Shown here: positions 34,650-45,660 of the stretch, piece by piece | How the letters are laid out: every line of letters begins with the position of its first letter | Position numbering within the stretch: position 1 is the first letter of the stretch | DNA from: Lentinula raphanica | Lineage: Eukaryota; Basidiomycota; Agaricomycetes; Agaricales; Omphalotaceae | Direction of reading: 5' to 3' | Length of the DNA: 64,000 nucleotides | Assembly: GCA_027919835.1 (NCBI GenBank) | Contig: JANVFP010000031.1 | Coordinates: 434,001-498,000, forward strand | Translations under genes and position numbers: made by a program | Notes under the pieces: model-generated | The model's database searches: none | Told to the model about the DNA's origin: nothing | Seen by the model: the letters and a program-made list of their open reading frames with translations, nothing else

Positions 34650-35604
34650 CTACGCAATACCGTTGCCAAAAGGTTCAAATTGTTGAAGAATCTGTTCGCG
34701 TATGCTGAAAGGAACAGCCCATTCACTGGTCCTCTGCTCCGACTCCTTTATCTTCACAGTAGCCAGGCACCTATCATGATGGTCCAGGTCCTCGCGCTGA
34801 TCATGAAGCTGTGGCTGCGCGAATTTGAGCTGACAGTTCACGTTGTTCCGTGTGCAAGCGTTGGTTAGCCCTTGACCCCAGAAATATACATGATGCTCGT
34901 TCGACTGTAGTGTGTACTCGTAGTCAAGATTGAGCGTATTGTAATATTTCAGGCGGAAAGGACGATGGATGTGGAGGATTTCCGTTCGAAACCAATGAAA
35001 GATCAGTCGTAGCTCGGGATCGATTCCAACTACTTGGGGTGGAGGGAAGGAAGGGATTGAGTTGAGGTTCGGAGGTGCTTCGCGGCTACTAGTGGTGGGA
35101 CGACCTTGTGATACATGACCCGAGGCTGCGTCAGGCTCTGAGTCGTAGTAGTCCGTGTCAGTACTCTCTGTGAAGGAGAGGACAATTATGTCTTCGTCTT
35201 CGTTTGAGTCGTCGTGACCCTTCCCCGGTCCAATTCGAGTGTCCTATTGAAAACATTGTGTATAAGAATTTGCCATGATAGTCCAGAAAAATGGCCTAAC
35301 TTTGGCTTTGTTGAGTCCTTTTAGCTTAGTAGTAGTAGTGTATTTTCCCACTCGACCGCCTTTCACCTTTCCGAGAGGCTGACGATAGCTTAGATCCTTG
35401 GTCCAGCCTGGTTTGAGCTAGAAAATACGAGTATTTCAGTATCCCACTCGAAGCCTTCCACCAATACCAGTCGATCGGCGATATCTGAAGCCTGAAGACT
35501 TGAAGAAAACATACATTTTCGGATGGCCCCGCTATTGGGGCGCTAACTGTAAGCTCCGCTATGGAGATAAGGCAAAGAAGAATATGGCCAGCTGTGATAC
35601 GCAT
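34650..35604 (-). CDS. small secreted protein, subfamily B, copy 1
   Basis: Three exons: 35604-35515, 35417-35301 and 35243-34650, all joining in phase 0. Exon 1 is the signal peptide MRITAGHILLCLISIAELTV. Exon 2 is a basic Lys/Gly/Thr stretch (KVKGGRVGKYTTTTKLKG). Exon 3 starts with an acidic spacer (DSNEDEDIIVL, STDTDYYDSEPD) and continues into the family domain: RPFRLKYYNTLNLDYEYTL, the core NEHHVYFWGQGLTNAC with a second Cys (VNCQLKF), CLATVKIKE, and the tail EWAVPFSIREQILQQF. It ends GNGIA. About 266 residues. The function is unrecognised. It has the same exon plan as the copies at 37.3 and 48.4 kb, and shares their promoter module. Confidence 0.8.
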
Positions 35605-35820
35605 TTTAGTACGGTGTCGAGTCGTCGATGAGTTTCAAAGCAGATATAAGTAGTTGATATGTAGCACCAGCTTTCAGTGTTTGTTCGTCTGGGGATATGT
35701 AAACGAGAAAACAAGGCTTTCGTGAAGTAGAGGTGGTGGTGGTAGTGAACTGAGCAGATTATGGGGGGGTTTGGGTATTTTGTCGAGAGTCGAGACTCGA
35801 GGCGTATATCAGTGGGAGAA

Positions 35821-35845
35821 ATTGAGGGATATTTACCATAGGTTG
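35821..35845 (-). promoter_or_regulatory. shared subfamily-B promoter module (copy 1)
   Basis: On the minus strand this reads CAACCTATGG, TAAAT, then ATCCCTCAAT. An identical 25-mer lies upstream of copy 2 (37537-37561), and related CCTATAG...TATA...CCCTCA sequences lie upstream of copies 4 and 5. It is about 217 bp upstream of the ATG. Confidence 0.6.
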
Positions 35846-36188
35846 ATAGGTTGTTCAATTTTGAATGCATCGGAATCGATCCAGATCAAGCCGCTTCAAG
35901 CCACTGGATCAAAAGGGCGAGCAATGCTATGCAATGCATATGACCGTCGCAGTCGCCGGCGAACGAGCTTACTACCAATATGCCACCTTATGCCACTTGA
36001 GCTTGAATACTGGAGCCTTCTTGTTATCGGTACTACAGGTATTTATCGCCGTACCGATATGCTATACAATCTCCGATGGTTCGTCCAGAGAAATCCTCGA
36101 TGAACAACGCAGCGGAAGTCACAATCCCTCAAGATTGACAATTGAAAGGAAGGGGTCTTCCGAGTCGTCCAATTTCCCTTCAATTGCA

Positions 36189-36214
36189 ATAAATAAATAA
36201 ATAAATAAATAAAT
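36189..36214. repeat. (TAAA)n microsatellite
   Basis: About six and a half perfect AAAT/TAAA tetramers lie between subfamily-B copies 1 and 2. Confidence 0.8.
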
Positions 36215-36292
36215 ATTCTCTATCGATGTTACATACGACTCACAATCTATCGTTGAGATAATTACAGGCTTACAAGCGGTAGTACTACATAC

Positions 36293-37280
36293 TTAGCCAA
36301 GTTGATTATGACCCACACCACCACCGGGCAAACGCTGGACAACCTCTTCCCTTACACTAAACGGAACCGGCCAATCACATACATTCGTACCCCCCTCCGG
36401 GTCCCTCTCAGGCCCTATTATCACACTCGCAAGGGAATCCCCCTCCGCTCGGTGCTCAGGCGGAAGCGACCGGTGAAAGTAGAGAAGACAACGCCCATCG
36501 TCCTTTGTGCAATGCTTCGTCATTCTGGCCCCCCAGAAATAGACATGATGATCGTTCTCTTCTAGTCCTGGTGTGTACACGGAGCCTCTGCCATCGTCAA
36601 GGAGGAGTTGGTTGCGATAGGTGAGGCGGAAGGGACGTTCAGTAGGATCCATACCGAGTTCCTCGCGGAATTTTTCAAAGATCGTTGTGAGCTCGGAGTG
36701 GATCTCGGGCGAGGGTGCAGAGAATGAATGGATTGGGATTGGGACCGAGTCGGAGTTGGGGAGAGGTGTTTCGTGGTTAGGACTCTGAGCAAGTTCCGGA
36801 TGATCGCTGTCCGTACTAGTGACGATAGTACCCTCTCGAAAGCGGAGGTTGATGACGTCTTTGTTGGGATTCTTCTGGGTCGTACTAGATGAACGCTGTT
36901 CGGAGGAAGGTGGCACGACTTCAGGTTCATGATGGCTGTTCTATCAAAAATTATCACATATGAGATTTTGCCCCATAGTACAGAGATAAGTAGTAGTCTC
37001 GAAAACTCACTATAGAGGGTCCGGGACTTTTTGTCACTCCGCTCTTTAACTTCCCTCGATAACGAGGAGTTGTGGGCGGAATGTTTTTAACCTGAAGAAA
37101 TATGGGTAGTCAGTGACCCGCTTATATCATATCCTGATACTAGCCAATCCTTCAGAAGCTTGGGATTGATAGTACTAGGAAGGAAAACATGTTACATACC
37201 TTCCCTGCTTTTTGCGCGCCAACTTCCGTTTGCGTTATGGCGATGAGGCAGAGGAGGATGTGGCCGGTTGTGATACGCAT
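36293..37280 (-). CDS. small secreted protein, subfamily B, copy 2
   Basis: Three exons (37280-37200, 37091-37011, 36940-36293), phase 0 throughout. The signal peptide is MRITTGHILLCLIAITQTEV, nearly identical to copy 1. Exon 2 is basic (RYRGKLKSGVTKSPGP). Exon 3 has a Ser/Pro/acidic spacer, then IHSELTTIFEKFREELGMDP, RPFRLTYRNQLLLDDG, the core NDHHVYFWGARMTKHC, a second Cys (DGRCLLYFHRS), SLASVIIGPE and the tail VPFSVREEVVQRL. About 269 residues. The helix (TTIFEKFREE) preceding the YRN motif recurs in copies 4 and 5 (YELEKIFARFRKD, ITKILDRFRKE). The function is unrecognised. Confidence 0.82.
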
Positions 37281-37536
37281 TATGATTTTACGGTGTTTCG
37301 GTCCTCGGAGCTCGAGTTGTTGATTCTCAAAGAAAGACTCGGAAATAGGCTATAGCTGAGGGGTTATGACTCTGTGACTGTTACCCGCTAAGTTGTAGCG
37401 ATTGGTGGGATATGAGAACGAAATACCAGTGGTGGAGGGCCGTGGTGATGGTGGTGGTGGTAGAGAACTGAGCAGAATGTTTTTTTTGGGGGGGGGATTC
37501 TAAATTTTCTTGCCAAGGCGTAGTATTAGGAGAATG

Positions 37537-37561
37537 ATTGAGGGATATTTACCATAGGTTG
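37537..37561 (-). promoter_or_regulatory. shared subfamily-B promoter module (copy 2)
   Basis: Identical over 25 bases to the element upstream of copy 1. A TACCACCACCACCA-type run and a CTCAGTTC element lie between it and the ATG in both genes. Confidence 0.6.
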
Positions 37562-37873
37562 GGCCACAGCAGTTCTTGAAAGTCGACACTCGCGAACTTG
37601 AGTCTTGTAGTAAGCAAGTTGCGGGATTTCTGATCCATGAGGCTTGGAGTTTTGAACCTTGAAGATCGAGAGAGGAAGAAGTGCAATGGTTTAGTCAGTG
37701 TTCAAGACAGCGTGCGTGTTCGAGATGCCTTGTGTGCGTGTTGTCTCCCAAAGGCCGACTTTTATACCTCTTGACACTAACGAGTCGAGGTGCTTATTGT
37801 GCGTGAGTTATACAGTGTCAACGTAGAATCCAAAAAGAAAAACAATACCCAAAATAGTCATCACAGTCGTATA

Positions 37874-37969
37874 TGCATTAAGGGGGAATCGAACCCCCGG
37901 CGGGTCGAAGGAATACTGCACACTGTATGTATATGGCAACGACCCAGGTTACCACTACCCCATTAATGC
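37874..37969 (-). tRNA. tRNA-Gly(GCC), 25-nt intron
   Basis: The mature sequence is identical to the tRNA-Gly genes at 1.3 and 43.8 kb: acceptor GCATTAA/TTAATGC, anticodon loop TT-GCC-A and T arm GGGGG-TTCGATT-CCCCC. The intron after position 37 is 37909-37933 and unrelated in sequence to the other two. It lies about 490 bp downstream of the erdS stop codon, on the same strand. Confidence 0.95.
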
Positions 37970-38456
37970 TTGTTGGAATGGGTATTTGAGAGTAGTCATG
38001 GACGTCTCTTATGTGTGTTCTCGATGAGTGTCAAAGAATTTTGAGAAATTCAAGGTGTACATGCTACAGGGGGTAACTACACAATTACAGGACCTACAAG
38101 AGTTCAACGTTCAGGGTCACCAAGCACTGTCGAACGTTGTTTATGGTATCCGAGTCGAGAAAAAATTGGGTAAATCGAGTAAGTAAATTGAGCAGCTGAG
38201 CAGCTCTGAGCCTGTATTGGGAGCTCTGTGCAGATACTAATACTTGCAAGCGGGAGCAAGAGAAAAACCAAAAGCAAAGATACATAGCAAAAGCGGACCT
38301 AAAAAACTGACCAAAGATGTAGTTACTGTTTGAATGTAAGGTCCAAGGGTATCGAACGTTGTCCAAGAAATGACTATCGGGCCTGAGTGTGTGTGCGTGT
38401 GTGTGTACCAGGAGCACAGACAAGAAGCAGCAGCCCGAGCAGCAAATGAGCCTAGC

Positions 38457-41400
38457 CTAACTCTCCGCCACACAAAAATCCAACACCGCCTTTGCCCCTC
38501 TCGCACCCATCCCTCCCCTCGGAAAACAAATAAAGACATCCTCCTCCTCCGCCCCCATCTTCTTCCGAAACTCACCCTTCCCCCTCAACGCCATCCGGTC
38601 CGAAATCGCCTCATACGCATGCGAGAGGACTTTGATCCGCATCCCTCTGAGGCCGCGGGTGGGTGTGAGCCGGGAGGTGGCGGAGGTGCCGAATGTGAGT
38701 CGGCCGGAGCCGGTGGAGGCGACAAAGTGCATGGCGGAGCTGAGGGTGAGTTCGATGGAGCCTGAGGAGGAGGAGGGAAAGTCGAGGGCGTATTTGACTT
38801 GGAAGCCGTGTAAGGGGGAGAGTTGGTGTAGGACGACGAGGGAGACGGGGATGTTGTCATCTTCTTCTTCTGTTGCCAATGTTGTGTTCTTCGTCTTGGG
38901 AGCCAACGCGACGAAATACACACGATGGATGTAGTCCCTCCAAACCTCGACATCGGTCAACCTGACCTGACCACCCTTTGTCTTCCTTCCCTCTTTCCAT
39001 TCCTCGATCCGTTTGTCAATCGCGTGTTTGAGTGAGAGAGCGATGGCTTTGCTCTCCTCAGCCTCATCATCCACAACCCTAATCCCATCAGCCAGATCAT
39101 ACTCATTCATTTCTTCTCCTCTCTTACACCGAAACCCGTCCCGCCCAAACCAAACACCGACACTGACCCCCTCGCTCTCCGCCTTCCTCACCTTCCGTGC
39201 GACCTCCTTGTCCTCCAACGCACCGGGCACCTCGCCCTCGAGCTCCACGCGGGACTCGGCGATACAGGTGAAGGAGGACCAGGAGAGACGGGAGCCGAGG
39301 ATGCGTTCGAGGTGGGAGGAGGCGAGGAGCCAGATGGGTTTGAGTGGGGGGAGGGGAGAGGGGTATGTCAGGTTTTGGTTTTGGTTTTGGGTGGATGGGG
39401 ATGTGGGACCGGGGGTGATGGTGGATTCGGAGGAGGGGTCGAGGGTAGAATTGGTTGAGAGGCCAGAAAGAACAGAGTCGTTCGTTCGAGGGTGGACGAT
39501 ACTGGCTGTGGTAGACATCTTGGATAGACCTTGTTCTGTCTTTCGATCTTTCTCTTCTTCCTTCTCATCCTCCATCACCCAAACCCGTTTCCTCTCCACA
39601 AACCCAAGCCTATCATCCCCATCTTCGCCATCCGTCGTCGTATCTCCCTCCCCTTCATCACCACCATCTTTCAACCCCAACTCCTTCGTCTTTTCTTTCA
39701 ACTTGTCCTTTACCCCCATCTTTCTTTTCCCCTTCCCCTTCCCTTCCTTTTCCCCCCTTGCCAACCACCTCAAAAACCTGCCGACCACACCCACGTACTG
39801 GCTCTCATCACACAACGGGTCCCCGACCACAATCGCGTACCCAGACGACGAGGGGACGAACCCGATCGCGCCTCCGCTCACGACGTCTCGCCAGACGAGG
39901 TACCGATCGTCAAGCCAGGACGTGTTCGCTGCGTCGCCGTAGTTGGCGATCAGGGAGGGTATGGGCGGGAGAGACCTTGCAGGAGGCGCGAGACGTTGTT
40001 CTGAGAGCTCACCGCCGCTTGGGTCTGGGATGAGAGATTGATGTAATGGAGAGGGAGCGACGATGCGAGGTGGATGACGGGGTCGACTCGTCGTGCTCGT
40101 CGTCGTGTCCACCGTCCGAGCCGAATGCGTCGAAACCGGCGTGTCCGTCCCACCCTTTGATTTCGCCGTGTCCAACGATAAATCAGACAGCCCGAGTCCT
40201 TCGACTCCGAGGGTCTGTGGTGTGTTGGACGTAGCAGACGAGGAGGACGGTGTGCTCTGGGTGTGACAGATACACTTGATCGTTTTCACCGGTGAGGTCT
40301 GTGTCACCGACATAACATCAGAAAAACATCAAAAAAACAGTAGTTAAAAAAAGACTCACCCTCGAAACCCCCATCGTACTCGCCTCCACATGCCTCACAC
40401 CCTCCAACCCCCGAGGAGGCTCCGGCAAACTCCTCGGATCCCTCGGATACATACTCCCATACCTTACATCTGCCAGCCCCAGCACCAGCATCACCAGCCG
40501 CTCCAGCCCGATCCCTGCTCCCCCGTGCGGCGGTGCGCCCCATTTGAACCCATCGAGGTACTCCTCCAGCCCGCGCGCGCTGATGTCGTGAGCCGCCATG
40601 GAATCGAGGAGAGCGGGGTACGTGTGGATACGTTGGCCGCCGGTGGTGATTTCCTGGCCCCGGACGAAGATGTCGAAGGAGTGTGTGAGCGGGCCGCAGG
40701 GGCCTCCTATCGCAGGCGAGTTGGGGTGGAGAGCGGAGAGGTGGGATTGGGTACTGGGGGAGGCGGGCATGGTGTAGAATGGTCGGGCGGATTTGGGGAA
40801 GAGGTCGAGGATGTAGTAGTCTGTGTTGTATTTCTCCTTGACCAATTCTCCTAATCTAATCTCAGCCCTCGTGCTCAGATCTTCATCTTTCCTCAGAGGT
40901 TTCCCAGAGTCATCTACCCATCTACAGGTAAGAAGTCAGCGTTCGAGTACTGTAGTATGCACTAACACTCACCCATCATCAATCAACATCTGAATCCCAT
41001 CCGCAAACGCCATCACCACCGTCTTCTCCTTCCACACCAAATCCTCCCCGACCCCAAACTGCCTCTTGACCACCTCCACCTCTCTGCTCCTCTTCCCATA
41101 CACCTCTCTGAATATCGCCTTCAACACCGAATCCACGACGAGCATCACCTCATGATACTCCCTCTGAATCCCCATCTCCAGATCCAACCCGGTATACTCT
41201 GTCAAATGTCGTTTCGTGTTGGAGTTTTCCGCACGAAAGACGGGGCCGACTTCAAATACGCCTCCTGTGCCATCCAATTCCTCCTCCTCCTCCTCCTCCT
41301 CCTCCTCACCACTGGTATTAGCAACACCACCTCTCATCCCACTCCCAAACCCACCACCAAAATCAGCCGCGATCGCCATCTGCTTGAACAACTGCGGACT

Positions 41401-42978
41401 CTGCGCCAGAAACGCCAATCTCCCGAAATACTTCAACTTGAACACAGACGCCCCGCTTTCGGACGCTCCCCCTTGGAGTTTGGGCGTGTGGATCTCGAGG
41501 AAGGGTGGGATACGCGTAAGCGTACGCGTACGCACAACGTTCTTTCCTTTGTAACAATCTTCAGCTTCAGCTTCAGCTTCAGTTCCAGACCCAGACCCAG
41601 AACACCCAAAGATGTCCTGGAGCGACCCAACGAAATCCAACGCGAACCCGGGACGCTCGAACGGAAGCTCGATCGGCTTCGAGAGATGTTCCCTGAACGT
41701 CAGGCTCATCGTCGACTGGATCCTGAACACCGCTTGGGCAGAGGCAGACCGGAGGTGGATGATCCGTGAGCCGAGTCTGGCGCGATCGGTGATGTACGGT
41801 GTGAGTGAGGCGAGTTTGGCTTCCTTCTCGTCCTTGTCTTGCTTGTCGTCGTTTTTGTCTTCATCCTCGTTTTCGTCGTCGTTTTCGTCGTCGTCCTCAC
41901 CTCCCTTTCCCTTCATCCTCCCACCCGCCTCCGCACTCAAATCCGCATCATACACCGTGAACGGCACACGTTCCTCCACACGACTGATCACATGGAGCTC
42001 TATCACCCGGATCTCTGCGTTGTGGACGCTCGTCGAGCGGACTTCCTCCGTATCCTCCGTATCCTCAGTCTCCTCAGTCTCCTCAGCCTCTTCACCATCT
42101 TTACCCTCCTTGCCTTTCCTAGTCCTCGGCCGCTGCACAACCCCCTTCACATGCACGATCGATTCCGGACGAAGCCTCGACGCCCAGTGGACCATATGCG
42201 CTGACGGGGACGGGGGAGACGTCGTCGTCGTCGTCGTTCTCTGTGTCTGTGTCTGTGTCTGTGTCTGTGTCTGTGTCTGTGTCTGTGTCTGTTCCCGCTC
42301 CCGCTCCCGATACTGCACCACCCCCTGCACCGTCTCCATCTGCTGCCTAAACACCACAAACACCAAGCTTCCCGAGACAGCGCGGATCGTGTGGATTCTC
42401 GCGCGGAACAGGATCGGCTTGCCGTAGAACTGGGAGGGGGACGAGGCGAGGAGGGAGAGTGGGGTGAAGCCTAAGCGTGAGCCTAGGGTTGGGGTTGGGG
42501 TTGGGGTTGATGCTGATGCTGATGCTGAGGAATCGTGATCGTAGTCGTAGTCGTAGTCGTAGTCGTAATCGACCTCGCCATACGCGTCTCTCTGGGTCTG
42601 GGTTTCGTTGAGAGCGGCTATGGCGCTGGACTGGGCTCTGCGGAGCTGGACGCGGGTTGAGGGGTCGATGGCTGAGGCTGAGGCTGAGGCAGAGGCAGAA
42701 GCAGAAGCAGAAGCAGAAGCAGATCGAGAGGTGGTTGGACTCGAGGTTTCTCCATGTATATCGTCTTCGTGTATGTCGTCTTTTTCCGTCTTTTCGAAGG
42801 TTTTTCCGTTTCCATTGAGTCCGTTTTCGTTGACGCTCTTTCGTCCTTCAACGGCCTCAACGGACTCTCCTTTCCTTTCCCTCGACCCATCCCTTCCCGG
42901 TTCGCGTCTCTTCAACGGACTCGGGATCATCTTGCTCAGCTTGGACGTTATACCCATACCCAACGAAGGCGGTGACAT
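38457..42978 (-). CDS. erdS: AspRS-DUF2156 fusion, ergosteryl-3beta-O-aspartate synthase type
   Basis: A class II AspRS is fused to a DUF2156/LPG_synthase_C (GNAT-fold) transferase. This is the architecture of ErdS, which loads Asp on tRNA and transfers it to ergosterol. Three exons (42978-40973, 40921-40360, 40298-38457) join in phase and give 1,469 residues. The N-terminal extension is low complexity (SASASA, DYDYDY, QTQTQT runs). Then come the OB-fold anticodon-binding region (KPILFRARIHTIRAVSGSLV), RIPPFLEIHTPKLQGGASES, motif 2 FEVGPVFRAENSNTKRHLTE, GGQRIHTYPALLDSM and motif 3 HGGAGIGLERLVMLVLGL. After a disordered linker the transferase shows SLIANYGDAANTSWLDDRYL, IGFVPSSSGYAIVVGDPLCD, FQVKYALDFPSSSSGSIELT, LRGMRIKVLSHAYEAISDRM and a C-terminal GRG-like FICFPRGG. 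The housekeeping AspRS should be elsewhere. Function is by family. Confidence 0.88.
41276..41308 (-). repeat. (TCC)n run coding poly-Glu in erdS
   Basis: About ten TCC/GAG triplets encode a run of Glu within the AspRS domain, between the class II core and motif 2. It should be a surface loop. Confidence 0.75.
42240..42292 (-). repeat. (CTGTGT)n hexamer repeat coding Gln-Thr in erdS
   Basis: Nine or so perfect CTGTGT units encode alternating Gln-Thr in the OB-fold insertion of the AspRS domain. Its perfection suggests recent slippage. Confidence 0.85.
42539..42570 (-). repeat. (GTAGTC)n repeat coding Asp-Tyr in erdS
   Basis: Five near-perfect hexamers encode alternating Asp-Tyr in the N-terminal extension. 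Confidence 0.8.
42671..42723 (-). repeat. (GCAGAA/GGCTGA)n repeat coding Ser-Ala in erdS
   Basis: About nine hexamers encode alternating Ser-Ala in the N-terminal extension, with a graded GGCTGA to GCAGAA composition typical of slipped-strand growth. Confidence 0.8.
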
Positions 42979-43763
42979 TGTTGCGACGTTGATTTTCAAG
43001 ATGATACCTGATGATACAGATACAGATATAGATATAACACAAGAATCAAGAGATAATCGATAAGTTTTGGATTCTGGATTCTGCGAAACGGATTCCTGGT
43101 TAGTATGTACTTGGTTGATTGATTTGAAAGGTTTTGTTGTTTTGTTGTTTTGAGAGATCGGGACGTACCGGATATGATGTATGTATGTGAGGAGTTGCGG
43201 CGTTCACGTTTGGAATGTTTGAATGTTCGATGTAGATAATGAGGAGCACTCTATGTGAGAGCGTTGAGTAACCTTGAGAGACTATGTAGAGCGGTCTATG
43301 AGCGAGAAATAGAGGGAAGTAAGAAGGAAGTACTCACTATTAGTACCACTCCTCAGCCCCCCACGCCTTAGTTACGCCTAATTCACGGTCCACACGAAAG
43401 GACGATAACGATGAAATCATGCAAAGGTTGAAATGACGTAGTATACTGGAGTATACTATAGTACTTACTCAAGTTTGACGTCATTTTCGTGGTTTATCGG
43501 ATCGATGGCGAGCAGCGGATTGGCAGCGATGATGAAGCTTGAGTTTTACTGTTTGATGAACGAGGAAGTATGGAAAGCGCTGATGCAGATGGGAGGAGGA
43601 TAGAGAACTTGGAAAGAGTTGAACGCCGGAACGACATGAGAGACGAGGAGACACGTTGATTTCAAGAGATTATATAAGCGGACAGAGGCCTGTTCAGACC
43701 TGTTCAGACCTGTTCAAACTCGATCTCGATTCTCTAGTTGACGTGTTCCCCGACCCTAACCAC
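42979..43763. other. erdS promoter and intergenic region
   Basis: Upstream of erdS on the minus strand; it contains AT-rich tracts and a TGTTCAGACC triplication at about 43690-43718, but no gene. Confidence 0.5.
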
Positions 43764-43863
43764 GCATTAATGGGGTAGTGGTAACCTGGGTCGTTGCCAT
43801 TCAACACTCCTTCCATGTTGAGCGGCTCTCGACCCGCCGGGGGTTCGATTCCCCCTTAATGCA
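43764..43863 (+). tRNA. tRNA-Gly(GCC), 29-nt intron
   Basis: The third copy with the same mature sequence, and the intron at 43800-43828 is the longest of the three. It lies on the opposite strand to the copy at 37.9 kb, on the other side of erdS. Confidence 0.95.
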
Positions 43864-44054
43864 ATTGTGCATTCGTATGTTTTTTGTTTTCTTCTTCTCA
43901 GTTCTGAATTGTACAATAATGGGAAGTTACCGGTATATCGAGGGTATACAGACGACTACTATGAGGATTCAGCTCGGCGCGTTGCGTTGGACCAAGGATG
44001 ATCGATGACGCTGGATGACGATGGGAGGAGGAGAAGAGAAACCTCCGGTGTTAT

Positions 44055-44470
44055 CACCAACTTCTCTCCTTTCTAGAGTCTACACCGCTGAGTCCAGGTC
44101 AGTTACGCCCTCAACTTCCCTTCCTCCTCTCTCAACCTCTCTCAACACAACCCCAATCACCACAAACACAACCACAGAGTCCTTCGAAACCACATATCGT
44201 TCTCCCTGCCCCTCAGCTCTACGATGGACCTCGTTGCCTCCCTCTTACCTGCCTCTTACAGCCTCTTACCTATCCGGTGTTCTTATCAACACAAAACTCG
44301 GAATGAGGATTCGAGTGCTCTCAAGACTCAAGTACTCACGAGTCGCACACTGGCACTTCGGAAACGTATTGATGGGCAAAGGGGAACTTTGGAAGATGAG
44401 AGGGGCGAATGTGGTGTTGGTTTTCCGTCCTCTCCCTCCACACTTCCATCCAGATCCTAGGTCTCAGGCC
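44055..44470 (+). pseudogene. decayed 3' fragment of erdS (copy 1)
   Basis: Translated in more than one frame, the region keeps recognisable pieces of the DUF2156 domain: the DNA CAGGTCAGTTACGCCCTCAA corresponds to the FQVxYALxFPS segment, and GMRIRVLSRL and MGKGELWKMRG match GMRIKVLSHA and LRGKGEFRKKMG of the intact gene. Frameshifts and stop codons break it. Orientation is opposite to the intact erdS. About 0.6 kb after the tRNA-Gly at 43.8 kb. It preserves the order of domain blocks. Confidence 0.7.
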
Positions 44471-44992
44471 CAGGCCTCATCTTTCAGCAACCATATCGCA
44501 ACTAACCGCACGAACCATTCACCCGGCAGCTTACATAGCGTATTCCAAGAGAGCGCCCTCGACCTGGGTATGGCATGATGATTCTGGACTATGATTCTTC
44601 TGGCGTTAGCGTTTTTGCGTTCCAACTTCCGACTTCCAAGAAATTCCTTCCCCTCTTACCTTTAGCAAACTACCACCACCTCCGACAATATCTGTTCGGA
44701 ATCGCACGAGGCTCAAACGAGTCAGTATTTCTAGACCGACATTGAACGAATGCGCAGTATCACAATCGTCGGCAGTATTCTCCTTTGCCTCGTCGCTATA
44801 GCACAAGCAGTTCGCAGCGGTCTCAGTCTTCCTGTATGTTTTCTTACGTGGTGTCACAAGTTACTACTAAGTACTACTAGATCACTGAGATTCGCAATCT
44901 CGTATATTTTTCTAGATTCGGACAAGTCAAAAGGGTCATAAGGTGAAAACCGGCCGAGTAATGAAAGAGGTATCTCATACTATCAATACAAC

Positions 44993-45317
44993 CTCCGTAC
45001 GAGCAAATTCTCATCTACATCCCATCCTGAACAGGACAAAACCCGGACACCTTCTTTCTCGTCTGCCTCCTCCAAATCTCAATCCAAACCATCTACTACC
45101 ATTCCGCAGATTGACTACATCTGGATTCTGCATCCTCTTCTTCTCGACCGTCGACACGGACTTTGAAATTCGAAGTCTTGGAAAGTACTTCGCGGGAAGG
45201 ACGTATCGCTCACGAAGATTGTCGTCCTCTTTCCCCTGCATAATTATCACGCACACGTCCCATGGGCCATCACAACCCCTCCGGCTGACATCTACATCGC
45301 ACGATGAGCTCGAATGG
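44993..45317 (+). repeat. 325-bp direct repeat, copy 1
   Basis: Highly similar to 45661-45985 (from CTCCGTACGAGCAAATTC here, CTCCGTGCGAGCAAATCC there, to GAGCTCGAA). The repeats flank the erdS fragment inside the broken secreted-protein gene. A 7-base insertion near the end is the main difference. Confidence 0.85.
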
Positions 45318-45660
45318 TTGACGGGAAGAGGAGAAGAAGAAGAAGAAGAAGATACGAGGAAGAAACAAATTCCGGTGTCTCTCGTCTCGTTCGACGTTAT
45401 CCTACACCAATTCTCTCCTTTACACTGCTTCCAGGTCAGTTACGCCCTCAACTTCCCTTCCTCATCTCTCACCCCAACCCCAACCAGAACCATAGGCTCC
45501 ATGCACCTCAGGCTTGTCGCCTCTACCAGTTCCGGGCCCAGGCCAAGCCGCCAACTCACCTTTGCTATTGGTACCTCCGCTACGTAGCCTACATCCCATC
45601 TTGCACCAGGCACCCATTCGGAGCATCGACACGGAAGGGACGAGGATTGAAGTGCTCTCA
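45318..45660 (+). pseudogene. second erdS fragment, inside the broken secreted-protein gene
   Basis: It encodes KKQIPVSLVSFDVILHQFSP, then LHCFQVSYALNFPSSSLTPT, LRLVASTSSGPRPSRQLTFA and IGTSAT, corresponding to NIPVSLVVLHQLSPLHGFQV, YALDFPSSS, FVASTGSGRLTFGTSAT of the intact gene, in the opposite orientation. It is frameshifted near its end (GRGLKCSHS for GMRIKVLSH). It overlaps the same part of the domain as copy 1 but has different breakage, so it is a separate duplication or an internal re-copy. Confidence 0.75.

Noticed and set aside
39013..39942. 309-codon open frame on the + strand, antisense to the erdS transferase half
   Set aside because: Ser/Phe/Pro-rich product is the mirror of GC-rich erdS codons; no splice or start context, no motif.
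41612..42427. 271-codon open frame on the + strand inside erdS
   Set aside because: Its low-complexity content (Val-Cys, Ser-Ser runs) is the complement of the erdS repeats.
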